Origin: Ruminococcus champanellensis 18P13 = JCM 17042
Lineage (GTDB): Bacteria > Bacillota > Clostridia > Oscillospirales > Ruminococcaceae
Direction: 5' to 3'
Length of the DNA stretch: 64,000 bases
NCBI RefSeq assembly: GCF_000210095.1
Contig: NC_021039.1
Location: 1,200,265-1,264,264, forward strand
Below the pieces are notes generated by a model, which did no database searches, was not told where the DNA came from, and saw only the letters and a list, made by a program, of their open reading frames with translations. The translations under genes and the position numbers were made by a program. This document shows, one piece after another, positions 8,294 through 16,052 of the stretch (the stretch's first letter is position 1; each line of letters opens with the position of its first letter).

Positions 8294-8718
8294 ACGAGTA
8301 TCAGCCCCTGATCGTGGCTTTCTGCTGCAACTGGTGCTCCTATGCCGGTGCAGATCTTGCCGGGAACAATCGTTTGAACTATCCCGCCAACATCAAGATC
8401 ATCCGTGTACCTTGTTCCTGCCGTGTCAATCCTATGTTCATTCTCCGTGCCTTCCAGAGAGGTGCGGACGGGGTGATCCTTTGCGGATGCCATCCCGGGG
8501 ACTGTCACTATACATCCGGCAACTACTATACACGCCGCCGTATGGCTCTGCTGTTCTCCATGCTGGACTACCTGGGCATCGAGAAGGAGCGCACCCGTGT
8601 AGAATGGGTTAGCGCAGCTGAGGGCGCAAAGTTTGCTGCCACCATGAACGACTTTGCCAAGACCGTTGCGGCGCTTGGTGAAAACAAGAGACTGGAGGAT
8701 CTGCGATGCAAGAAGTAA
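8284..8718 (+). CDS. flxD: MvhD/FlxD-like [2Fe-2S] electron transfer subunit
   Basis: A 144-residue member of the MvhD (methyl-viologen-reducing hydrogenase delta) family. It has the conserved cysteines FCCNWCSYAGAD near residue 14, VPCSCRV near 43 and CGCHPGDCHY near 62. In Mvh-Hdr and Flx-Hdr complexes this subunit connects the electron-input module to HdrA. No hydrogenase large or small subunit (MvhA/MvhG) is nearby, and the following genes are the NADH-oxidising Flx proteins, so FlxD is the better name. Overlaps at both ends indicate tight coupling. Confidence 0.88.
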   Translation: MQVNEYQPLIVAFCCNWCSYAGADLAGNNRLNYPANIKIIRVPCSCRVNPMFILRAFQRGADGVILCGCHPGDCHYTSGNYYTRRRMALLFSMLDYLGIEKERTRVEWVSAAEGAKFAATMNDFAKTVAALGENKRLEDLRCKK

Positions 8719-9701
8719 AACGTGAAGTTCTCGTATCCAAGGCTTCCGAACTGCTGAAAAACGGCACAGTGGATCGTGTACTCGGTTGGAAGGCCGGAGA
8801 ATTCGATTACGATATTACGCCCGCTGTATTCCACACTAGCGAAGAACTGGAACAGGATTTCGTCTGGAATGATTTCTGCGGTGCGAATTTTTCAAAATAT
8901 CTGGTATCAGAAACAGGGAAAAGCGAAAACAAGATCCTGGTATTCCTCAAGCCCTGTGATACCTATAGCTTCAATCAGCTGCTGACAGAGCATCGCTTCG
9001 ACCGGGAAAAGGTCTATGCGGTAGGCGTTGGCTGCAACGGCATGCTGGATGTGGCAAAACTCCGCTCCGGCGCAGAGGGCATCCTCCGTGTTCATACGGA
9101 GGATCCGGACAAGGTTGCAGTGGAAACCCTGTATGACGGCACCGTAACATTGGATCGGGCAGAGCTGCTGCCGGATCGGTGCGTCAATTGCAAGTCCAGG
9201 AAGCATGTTGCCTATGACGAGTTGCTTGGCTCCGACGGGGAAGTGCTGGACTGCCACAGATTCGATGAGGTGGAGCAGATCGAGCGCATGACCCCGGATG
9301 AGCGCTATGCCTTCTGGCAGGGTGAGCTGTCCCGGTGCATCCGCTGCAATGCCTGTCGTGATGTATGTCCCGCATGTACCTGTGAAAAGTGCGTGTTTGA
9401 TAATCCCCAGTCCGGTGTGGAGAATAAGGCACCGGCAACCTCCTTTGAGGAACAGATGTTCCACATTATCCGGGCATTCCATGTGGCTGGTCGCTGCACC
9501 GACTGCGGCGAGTGTTCCCGTGTCTGCCCCCAGCATATTCCGCTGCACCTGCTGAACCGGAAGTTCATCAAGGATATTGACAACTTCTACGGGGACTACC
9601 AGGCTGGCGCAGAGGTTGGCAGCCGTGCCCCCATCGTAAACTACAGAACCGACGATCTGGAGCCGGGCGAAGCAGTGGAAAGGGGTGGCGAGCATGCGTA
9701 A
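8706..9701 (+). CDS. flxC: FlxC-like ferredoxin-type subunit
   Basis: A 331-residue soluble protein with a first domain containing FLKPCDTYSFNQLL (near residue 80), found in hydrogenase and formate dehydrogenase beta-type electron carriers, then CVNCKSRKH, and a C-terminal dicluster ferredoxin region with CIRCNACRDVCPACTCEKC near residue 213 and CTDCGECSRVCP near 262. Its position between FlxD and a second protein of similar design fits the two iron-sulfur subunits of FlxABCD. FlxB and FlxC assignments could be swapped. The final codons overlap the next gene. Confidence 0.78.
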   Translation: MQEVKREVLVSKASELLKNGTVDRVLGWKAGEFDYDITPAVFHTSEELEQDFVWNDFCGANFSKYLVSETGKSENKILVFLKPCDTYSFNQLLTEHRFDREKVYAVGVGCNGMLDVAKLRSGAEGILRVHTEDPDKVAVETLYDGTVTLDRAELLPDRCVNCKSRKHVAYDELLGSDGEVLDCHRFDEVEQIERMTPDERYAFWQGELSRCIRCNACRDVCPACTCEKCVFDNPQSGVENKAPATSFEEQMFHIIRAFHVAGRCTDCGECSRVCPQHIPLHLLNRKFIKDIDNFYGDYQAGAEVGSRAPIVNYRTDDLEPGEAVERGGEHA

Positions 9702-10719
9702 AATTGCGTTGAATCAGCTGGATCAGCTGTTTGCAGAGATTGCGTCTGCAAAGACCCTGTATCTGCCCACGGATACCAAGGCTGGTGCAAAATATACCAA
9801 GTGGCAGCAGGGCGCAGTGCTGTCCGACGCCCTGAATACGGTGAGAAGCGCCAAGGATTTCTTCTTCCCCCAGACCGAAAATCTGATGGATTTCAAGGTG
9901 GAGGGCAAGAACATTGAAGTCATCGACACCCGCAGTGAGTGCGAGGATTTCGTGCTGTTCGGCGTGCGGGCCTGTGACGTGAAGAGCTTTGAGGTTCTGG
10001 ACAGAGTTTTCCTTGCAGAGCCTGTGGATTCCTATTACAAGAACCGCCGGGAGCATGGTATCATCCTGTCCCTGGCATGCACCAGACCCCAGGAGACCTG
10101 CTTCTGCGGCACCTTCGGCATTGACGCTGCGGAGCCGGAGGGGGATGTGGTCTGCTATAAGACGGCGGATGCTCTGTACCTGGACGCAAAGTCTGAAAAG
10201 GGCAATGCTCTGCTGGAGAGTCTGACCTGCCTGACAGAGGATGCGGATACCGCTCCGGTGGAAGCGCAGAAGGCACAGACCCGGACACATCTTGCAAAGC
10301 TGCCTCTGGCGGGACTGAAAACCGATGGGTTTGGGGCAGGCACCACCAGCAAGTTCTTTGATGCGCCCGAGTGGAAGGATCTGTCCGCTACCTGTTTGGG
10401 ATGCGGCACCTGTACTTTTGTTTGTCCCACCTGTCAGTGCTACGACATCAAGGATTTCAACACCGGTCACGGGGTCAAGCGGTTCCGTTGCTGGGATTCC
10501 TGCATGTATTCGGACTTTACCAAAATGTCCGCCGGTCAGCCCAGACTGACTCAACTGGAGCGCTTCCGTCAGCGCTTTATGCACAAGCTGGTATACTATC
10601 CCACCAACAATGACGGAATGTTCTCCTGCGTCGGCTGCGGTCGCTGTCTGGCAAAATGCCCGATCCAGATGAACATTGTCAAGGTGATGAAGAAGTTAGG
10701 AGGCAGCGTCAATGACTGA
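9694..10719 (+). CDS. flxB: FlxB-like iron-sulfur subunit (AsrA/hydrogenase-beta fold)
   Basis: A 341-residue protein with an N-terminal domain bearing FGVRACDVKSFEVLD (near residue 90) and a mid-region cysteine group TCFCGTFG. A C-terminal pair of cluster motifs follows, CLGCGTCTFVCPTCQCYD (near residue 237) and CVGCGRCLAKCPIQMN (near 313). This design is shared with subunit A of anaerobic sulfite reductase and the beta subunit of sulfhydrogenases, which pass electrons from an FAD/NAD(P)H subunit. No siroheme subunit is present, so sulfite reduction is unlikely. I start at the ATG 8 bases after AGGGG rather than at the GTG three codons earlier. Confidence 0.78.
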   Translation: MRKIALNQLDQLFAEIASAKTLYLPTDTKAGAKYTKWQQGAVLSDALNTVRSAKDFFFPQTENLMDFKVEGKNIEVIDTRSECEDFVLFGVRACDVKSFEVLDRVFLAEPVDSYYKNRREHGIILSLACTRPQETCFCGTFGIDAAEPEGDVVCYKTADALYLDAKSEKGNALLESLTCLTEDADTAPVEAQKAQTRTHLAKLPLAGLKTDGFGAGTTSKFFDAPEWKDLSATCLGCGTCTFVCPTCQCYDIKDFNTGHGVKRFRCWDSCMYSDFTKMSAGQPRLTQLERFRQRFMHKLVYYPTNNDGMFSCVGCGRCLAKCPIQMNIVKVMKKLGGSVND

Positions 10720-11545
10720 TATCAAGGAGCCGCTTATTCCTGTAGTGGGCGTTGTAACCGATATCCGGATCGACACGCCGGATGTAAAGACCTTCCGGGT
10801 GGTAACACCGGAGGGGAAAAAGGCGTTTGAGCATAAGCCCGGACAGTGTGCGATGCTGTCCATTCCGGGCGTAGGTGAGGCGATGTTCTCCATTACCTCC
10901 TCTCCTACCAATACAGAGTTTATGGAATTTTCCATCAAAAAGTGCGGATGCGTGACCGAATGGCTCCACTCCATGGAGGTAGGGCAGCAGATCACCATCC
11001 GGGGACCCTACGGCAGACCCTTCCCGGTGGATACGGATTTCGCCGGACACGACATGCTGTTTATTGCCGGTGGTATCGGTCTGGCGCCTCTGCGCTCCGT
11101 CATCAACTACTGCCGCCATTACCGGGATCGGTACGGCAAGATCGACATCGTTTACGGCTCCCGCAGCATGCAGGATCTGGTGGACTACAAGGAAATCATT
11201 GACGAGTGGGCAAAGGATACGGGCGTCAACGTATATCTGACCATTGACCGGGAGCAGCCGGAGTGGGACGGCCACGTTGGCTTCGTGCCCAACTACGTCA
11301 AGGAACTGGGCTTTTCCACCGACAAGATCGCAGTGCTTTGTGGTCCCCCCATCATGATCAAGTTTACCCTGGCTGGCTTGCAGGAGCTGGGCTTTGACAA
11401 GACCCAGGTCTACACCACCATGGAGCTTCGCATGAAGTGCGGCATCGGCAAGTGCGGCCGCTGCAACATCGGCGCAAAGTATGTCTGCAAGGACGGACCG
11501 GTGTTCCGGTGCGACGAGATCGATGAGCTGCCGGATGAATATTAA
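10712..11545 (+). CDS. flxA: FlxA-like NAD(P)H-oxidising flavoprotein
   Basis: A 277-residue ferredoxin-NADP reductase-fold protein. It has an FAD-binding beta barrel (FSITSSPT near residue 56), an NAD(P)-binding half with FIAGGIGLAPLRSV near residue 115 and a CGPP motif near 210, and a C-terminal [2Fe-2S] site, CGIGKCGRCNIG with a later VCKDGPVF. This layout matches FlxA, AsrB and sulfhydrogenase gamma subunits. It is the probable entry point of electrons from NADH into the FlxABCD-HdrABC complex. An AGGAGG site precedes the ATG, which overlaps flxB by 8 bases. Confidence 0.88.
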   Translation: MTDIKEPLIPVVGVVTDIRIDTPDVKTFRVVTPEGKKAFEHKPGQCAMLSIPGVGEAMFSITSSPTNTEFMEFSIKKCGCVTEWLHSMEVGQQITIRGPYGRPFPVDTDFAGHDMLFIAGGIGLAPLRSVINYCRHYRDRYGKIDIVYGSRSMQDLVDYKEIIDEWAKDTGVNVYLTIDREQPEWDGHVGFVPNYVKELGFSTDKIAVLCGPPIMIKFTLAGLQELGFDKTQVYTTMELRMKCGIGKCGRCNIGAKYVCKDGPVFRCDEIDELPDEY

Positions 11546-11562
11546 TCAGGAGGAACATTGCA

Positions 11563-12237
11563 ATGGAGAATATGGTGAATATTTACCTCTTCGGTAAGCA
11601 GTACAGCGTTCCGGACAATCTGACCATCATGCGTGCCATGGAGTATGCAGGATATCAGCTGGTACGGGGCTGCGGCTGCCGGAATGGTTTTTGCGGCGCA
11701 TGCGCTACAATCTACCGGATCAAGGGTGACCGGGAACTGAAAACCTGTCTTGCTTGCCAGACCAAGGTGGAGAACGATATGTATGTGGCAACGCTGCCCT
11801 TTTTCCCGCTGGTCAAGCAGGTTTACGATATGGAAAAGATCAAGCCCACCGAGCAGATCATGATGCAGTTGTATCCGGAGATCTACGCCTGTGTTGGCTG
11901 CAATGCCTGCACCAAGAGCTGCACCCAGAGCTTGAACGTCATGCAGTATATTGCATATGCACAGCGGGGCGAATTTGACAAGTGTGCTGAGGAATCCTTC
12001 GACTGCGTAATGTGCGGCGTATGCTCCTCCCGCTGTCCTGCCGGGATCTCCCATCCCCAGGTAGCTATGCTGGCTCGCCGGCTCAACGGCAAGTACTTAG
12101 CCCCCAAGACCCAGCATCTGGAGGATCGGATCAAGGAGATCAAGGACGGTACCTTCACAGAGCTGATCGAATCCCTGATGCAGAAGCCCATTGAGGAGAT
12201 CAAAGAGCTTTACAACAACCGTGAGATTGAAAAGTAA
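11563..12237 (+). CDS. frdB: Fumarate reductase iron-sulfur subunit, soluble type
   Basis: A 224-residue SdhB/FrdB-family protein. Residues 35-63 carry the plant-type [2Fe-2S] site (CGCRNGFCGAC, then CLAC). Two cysteine groups, CVGCNACTKSC near 110 and CVMCGVCSSRCP near 149, should hold further clusters. The tail from about residue 180 is helical and charged. Unlike methanogen thiol:fumarate reductase TfrB there is no HdrB-like CCG domain fused on; instead a separate HdrB is made from the same operon. No cytochrome b or membrane anchor gene exists here. It presumably carries electrons to the flavoprotein encoded next. Confidence 0.83.
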   Translation: MENMVNIYLFGKQYSVPDNLTIMRAMEYAGYQLVRGCGCRNGFCGACATIYRIKGDRELKTCLACQTKVENDMYVATLPFFPLVKQVYDMEKIKPTEQIMMQLYPEIYACVGCNACTKSCTQSLNVMQYIAYAQRGEFDKCAEESFDCVMCGVCSSRCPAGISHPQVAMLARRLNGKYLAPKTQHLEDRIKEIKDGTFTELIESLMQKPIEEIKELYNNREIEK

Positions 12238-12249
12238 GGGGGCGCTGTT

Positions 12250-13848
12250 ATGTATTCAAAGGAATTTCAGGAATCTCTGAAGGCAGTGGAAGCTGCAAGA
12301 GAAGCGAATATTGCATATGAGCCGGCGCGCATGACCGCACAGGAGAAGGAAGATCTGCTGGCGGCATACCATCCGGATTACAAAAAGAGTGAATTTGCCA
12401 CACTGCAGATCGGCCCCAACAAGGGGGAATCCGTGCCCCACGAGCTTTGCGAAATGCTCCAGGCTCACAGCCGGATTCAGGCTAAGGACGTGGATCTGGA
12501 CAATGTGAAGTATGATGTGGATGTGCTGATCATCGGCGGCGGCGGCGCAGGTGCATCTGCTGCCATTGAAGCGGACAATGCAGGCGCAAAGACCATGATC
12601 GTCACCAAGCTGCGGATCGGCGACGCCAACACCATGATGGCAGAGGGCGGTATCCAGGCTGCTGACAAGCCCAACGATTCTCCTGCCATTCACTTTGTGG
12701 ACGCATTCGGCGGCGGTCACTATGCCGCAAAGCGGGAGCTGCTGGCGAAGCTGGTTTGCGATGCACCGGAGGCCATTCATTGGCTCAACGATCTGGGCGT
12801 AGAATTTGATAAGGCACCGGACGGTACGATGATTACCACCCACGGGGGCGGTACCTCCAGAAAGAGAATGCATGCGGCAAAGGATTACTCCGGCGCTGAG
12901 ATCATGCGCACCCTGCGGGATGAGGTTCTGAACCGGGGCATCCCGGTGGTGGATTTCACTGCTGCCATTGAGTTGATCCTGGATGAGAACGGCAAGGCTG
13001 CCGGCGCAGTTCTGATGAACATGGAGACCAAGGAGCTGATGGTTGCACGGGCAAAGACCGTTATCATTGCAACCGGCGGTGCGGGTCGTATGCACTACCA
13101 GGGCTTCCCCACCTCCAATCACTACGGCGCAACTGCGGATGGTCTGGTGCTGGGCTATCGTGTAGGCGCAAAGCTGCTGTATGCGGAGACCCTCCAGTAT
13201 CACCCCACTGGCGCCGCATTCCCCCAGCAGATCTTCGGCGCACTGGTCACCGAGAAGGTGCGTTCTCTGGGGGCGAAGCTTGTAAACCGGGACGGCAAGG
13301 TGTTCATGCACCCACTGGAGACCCGTGATGTGGCGGCTGCTTCTATTATCCGGGAGTGTTCTGACCATGCAGAGGGTGTTGACACTGGCAGTGGTCTGGC
13401 AGTCTGGCTGGATACACCCATGATTGAGAAGATAGGGGGAGAGGGTACCATCGAAAAGCGGATCCCTGCCATGATGCGTATGTTTGCAAGCTATGGCATT
13501 GACATCCGGAAGGAGCCGATCCTGGTTTATCCCACCCTGCACTACCAGAACGGCGGTCTGGACATCAACGTGAACGGCATGACCACCAATGTGGAGAACC
13601 TGTTTGTAGCCGGTGAGGCTGTGGGCGGTATCCACGGCAAGAACCGTCTGATGGGCAATTCCCTGCTGGACATCATCGTATTCGGACGCAGCGCCGGTCA
13701 GAATGCTGCCGCTGCTGCAAAGGATACAAAGGTGGGTAAGCTGACGCTGGATCACATTGCAAGGTTTGATGCTGAGCGTGAAGCAGCCGGCATCAGCACA
13801 GACGCTGTTTCTCCGAAGCTCCTGCCGGATTACCGGTATCAAAAATAA
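12250..13848 (+). CDS. frdA: Fumarate reductase flavoprotein subunit, probably non-covalent FAD
   Basis: A 532-residue FrdA/SdhA/NadB-family flavoprotein. It has the FAD dinucleotide motif IIGGGGAGASAA near residue 96, THGGGTSRKRM near 196, YHPTGAAFP near 317, ETRDVAAASIIRE near 357 with the candidate catalytic Arg, and LHYQNGG near 431. A GEAVGGIHGKNRLMGNSL loop follows near 456. The His that binds FAD covalently in respiratory FrdA (HT before the xAxGG segment) is Asn here (ANTMMAEGG), as in soluble fumarate reductases and aspartate oxidase. The partner FrdB and the fumarase upstream argue for fumarate to succinate, not aspartate oxidation. About 60 residues shorter than membrane-bound FrdA. 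Confidence 0.83.
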   Translation: MYSKEFQESLKAVEAAREANIAYEPARMTAQEKEDLLAAYHPDYKKSEFATLQIGPNKGESVPHELCEMLQAHSRIQAKDVDLDNVKYDVDVLIIGGGGAGASAAIEADNAGAKTMIVTKLRIGDANTMMAEGGIQAADKPNDSPAIHFVDAFGGGHYAAKRELLAKLVCDAPEAIHWLNDLGVEFDKAPDGTMITTHGGGTSRKRMHAAKDYSGAEIMRTLRDEVLNRGIPVVDFTAAIELILDENGKAAGAVLMNMETKELMVARAKTVIIATGGAGRMHYQGFPTSNHYGATADGLVLGYRVGAKLLYAETLQYHPTGAAFPQQIFGALVTEKVRSLGAKLVNRDGKVFMHPLETRDVAAASIIRECSDHAEGVDTGSGLAVWLDTPMIEKIGGEGTIEKRIPAMMRMFASYGIDIRKEPILVYPTLHYQNGGLDINVNGMTTNVENLFVAGEAVGGIHGKNRLMGNSLLDIIVFGRSAGQNAAAAAKDTKVGKLTLDHIARFDAEREAAGISTDAVSPKLLPDYRYQK

Positions 13849-13867
13849 GAAAAGGTCGTAATATTTT

Positions 13868-14197
13868 ATGAATACAGCTATGATTTCCGATCTGCTTGAG
13901 GCGCTGACAATCTTCTGCTTTGGTCTGTCCTGGCCGATCTCCATCCGTAAGTCCATCGTTTCCCGTACCGCCAAGGGCAAGAGCCTGTTTTTTGAGGTGT
14001 TCCTGCTGATCGGTTATGCCTGCGGTATTGCAAGAAAGTTTATTCAGCTGGATGCCGGCAGCGAAGGCTTCCTGTTCTTCCTGAGCTTCTTCTTCTATGT
14101 GCTGAACTTCATTGAAATCTCTGTTGACGTTGGGCTGTATTTCCGCAACAAGAAGCTGGACGAGGCTGCTGACCGGGCTGCTGCCCAGAAGGCGTAA
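13868..14197 (+). CDS. Small three-helix membrane protein of unknown function
   Basis: A 109-residue protein with three hydrophobic helices (about 8-27, 42-60 and 68-92) and a charged Ala-rich tail. The loop FGLSWPISIRKSIVSRTAKG resembles the first repeat of PQ-loop or SemiSWEET proteins, with Pro-Ile where those have Pro-Gln. It lies 19 bases after frdA and 10 bases before the [2Fe-2S] protein gene, so it belongs to the operon. It could carry succinate or a related acid, or tether the soluble enzymes to the membrane; both are guesses. It is too short and lacks heme-binding His pairs for a fumarate reductase cytochrome anchor. Confidence 0.7.
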   Translation: MNTAMISDLLEALTIFCFGLSWPISIRKSIVSRTAKGKSLFFEVFLLIGYACGIARKFIQLDAGSEGFLFFLSFFFYVLNFIEISVDVGLYFRNKKLDEAADRAAAQKA

Positions 14198-14207
14198 GGG
14201 GAGAAGC

Positions 14208-14447
14208 ATGAAAGTAACCGTTTGTATTGGTTCCTCCTGTCACATTAAGGGATCTCACCAGGTGGTGGAGCAGCTGCAGAAGCTGGTTGCGGAGCATCAG
14301 CTGGGGGATCGTGTGGAGCTGACAGGAACCTTTTGCATGGGCAAGTGCCAGCAGGGCGTGTGCGTAACACTGGACGATCAGTTTTACTCTGTCACGCCGG
14401 ACACCGCTGCTGCTTTTTTTCAGGAGCACATTCTGCACAAGGCCTGA
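14208..14447 (+). CDS. Thioredoxin-like [2Fe-2S] ferredoxin (NuoE/HydC-type)
   Basis: A 79-residue small ferredoxin with four cysteines in the thioredoxin-like [2Fe-2S] pattern: C6 and C11 (CIGSSCHIKG), C44 and C48 (FCMGKCQQG). The domain is the one found in NuoE and in the small subunit of multimeric [FeFe] hydrogenases. It lacks the helical N-terminal domain of full NuoE. It is encoded 41 bases before the hydrogenase gene and is a natural electron partner for it. An in-frame upstream start would run far into the previous gene; the ATG after GGGGAGAAGC is preferred. Confidence 0.85.
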   Translation: MKVTVCIGSSCHIKGSHQVVEQLQKLVAEHQLGDRVELTGTFCMGKCQQGVCVTLDDQFYSVTPDTAAAFFQEHILHKA

Positions 14448-14487
14448 AGAAGCAGTCTGGGACGGTCATTTCTAAGGGAGGATAAGT

Positions 14488-15915
14488 ATGCGAAAATTTG
14501 ATACCAAGGTGCAGCATCTAAAGTACAAGGTGCTTCGGGAGGTTGCCCGGCAGGCATGGAACGATACTCTGCTGGACAATCTGCTGGATATTCCGAAGAT
14601 CATCGTGCCGGGCAATACGCCTACCATGCGTTGCTGTGTATACAAGGAGCGGGCAATTCTGGGGGAGCGTGTCAAGCTGGCAATGGGGGGCGATGAGGAA
14701 AATCCCAACGTGATCCAGGTCATTGAGATTGCCTGCGATGAATGCCCTATGGGTGGATATGAGGTCACCAATGCCTGCCGGGGATGCCTGGCTCACAGAT
14801 GCGAGGATGTATGCCGGTTCGGCGCTATCACCTTTGATTATCAGCACGTTGCGCATATTGACAAGTCCAAGTGCAAAAATTGCGGTGCCTGTGCCAAGGT
14901 ATGTCCCTATACTGCCATCAACTGCCGGAGACGTCCTTGTGAAAATGCATGTAAGATCAAGGCGCTGCATATGAACGAGAACAAGGCGGCAGCCATTGAC
15001 AATGATAAGTGTATTTCCTGCGGTGCCTGTGTGTATCAGTGTCCCTTTGGCGCCATTACGGACAAATCCTACATTCTCAATGTGATTGATATGATCAAAA
15101 AGAGCGATCACAACAAGAATTACAAGGTGTTCGCAGTGGTTGCTCCCTCCATTTCCAGCCAGTTCACCTATGCAAAGCTGGGTCAGGTGGTATCCGGGCT
15201 CAAGGAGCTGGGTTTCCACACGGTGGTGGAGGCTGCGCTGGGCGCAGATATGGTGGCAGACGCAGAATGCAAGGAGCTTGCAGAAAAGGGATTTTTGACC
15301 AGTTCCTGCTGTCCGGCGTTTGTGGACTATATTGAGAAATCCTTCCCCGACCTTCTCCCTTATGTGTCCCACAATCTGTCGCCTATGGCGGCAATCTCCA
15401 AGTACCTCAAGGAGCATGAGGATGCTCCCTGTAAGGTGGTATTCATCGGCCCCTGTACTGCAAAAAAGGCGGAAGTGCGCAAGGAATCCGTCCGTCCCTA
15501 TGTGGATGAGGCAATGACCTTTGAGGAACTGCAAGCGCTGTTCGACAGCCGGGATATCGACATTACCCAGCTACAGGAGGATGTGCTGGACAATGCCTCT
15601 TACTTTGGCCGGATCTTTGCCCGGTGCGGCGGCTTGTCAGATGCGGTGGCAGAGGGCTTGAAGGAAAATGGTATTACCAATTTTGAGTTGAAGGCCTGCG
15701 CCTGCGATGGCATTGAAGAATGTCGTCAGGCTCTGCTGAAGAAAAAGGTCAACCGGCTGGATGCCAACTTTATTGAGGGTATGGCATGCGTGGGAGGCTG
15801 CATCGGTGGTGCAGGCTGTCTGACCCACGGAGAAAAGAACCGGACAGAGGTTGACAAATACGGCAAGGAAGCCATGGAAAAAACCATTCGGGACGCTATT
15901 TCCATGCTGAAATAA
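14488..15915 (+). CDS. hydA: Group B [FeFe] hydrogenase
   Basis: A 475-residue iron-only hydrogenase. The N-terminal half has four cysteine groups for accessory [4Fe-4S] clusters (CRGCLAHRCEDVC, CKNCGACAKVCP, CENACKI, CISCGACVYQCP). The H-cluster ligands lie in TSSCCPAF (near residue 271), GPCTAKKAE (near 322) and EGMACVGGCIGG (near 429). The GPC and GGC variants are those of group B enzymes rather than the well-studied group A. The electron donor is probably reduced ferredoxin. As last gene of the succinate operon it could re-oxidise ferredoxin made by the Flx-Hdr complex. Maturases HydE, HydF and HydG are not in the window. Confidence 0.92.
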   Translation: MRKFDTKVQHLKYKVLREVARQAWNDTLLDNLLDIPKIIVPGNTPTMRCCVYKERAILGERVKLAMGGDEENPNVIQVIEIACDECPMGGYEVTNACRGCLAHRCEDVCRFGAITFDYQHVAHIDKSKCKNCGACAKVCPYTAINCRRRPCENACKIKALHMNENKAAAIDNDKCISCGACVYQCPFGAITDKSYILNVIDMIKKSDHNKNYKVFAVVAPSISSQFTYAKLGQVVSGLKELGFHTVVEAALGADMVADAECKELAEKGFLTSSCCPAFVDYIEKSFPDLLPYVSHNLSPMAAISKYLKEHEDAPCKVVFIGPCTAKKAEVRKESVRPYVDEAMTFEELQALFDSRDIDITQLQEDVLDNASYFGRIFARCGGLSDAVAEGLKENGITNFELKACACDGIEECRQALLKKKVNRLDANFIEGMACVGGCIGGAGCLTHGEKNRTEVDKYGKEAMEKTIRDAISMLK

Positions 15916-15959
15916 TCACGGGAGCACTGGGCAGTTTTTTGTGCAGTGCACCTCAAAAA

Positions 15960-15988
15960 GCGCACAGGATATTCTGTGCGCTTTTTTC
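15960..15988 (+). terminator. Strong terminator of the succinate/hydrogenase operon
   Basis: GCGCACAG (15960-15967), a 6-base loop and CTGTGCGC (15974-15981), followed by a T-rich tail. A weaker hairpin (GCACTG/CAGTGC) lies just before it. Confidence 0.9.
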
Positions 15989-16017
15989 TTGACAATTGTC
16001 CGGATCTGGCGTATAAT
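15989..16017 (+). promoter_or_regulatory. Consensus promoter of the acetyltransferase gene
   Basis: TTGACA (15989-15994), 17 bases, TATAAT (16012-16017): both boxes perfect, directly after the preceding terminator. Confidence 0.85.
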
Positions 16018-16052
16018 GCAAGTACACTTAAATAATCAAGGAGGTTAAATGA

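Noticed and set aside
8706..11545. Anaerobic sulfite reductase AsrABC
   Set aside because: The AsrA-like and AsrB-like proteins are present but no siroheme AsrC gene; the Hdr neighbours fit Flx better.
11563..13848. Methanogen-type thiol:fumarate reductase (TfrAB)
   Set aside because: The iron-sulfur subunit lacks the fused CCG domain of TfrB and the lineage lacks coenzymes M and B.
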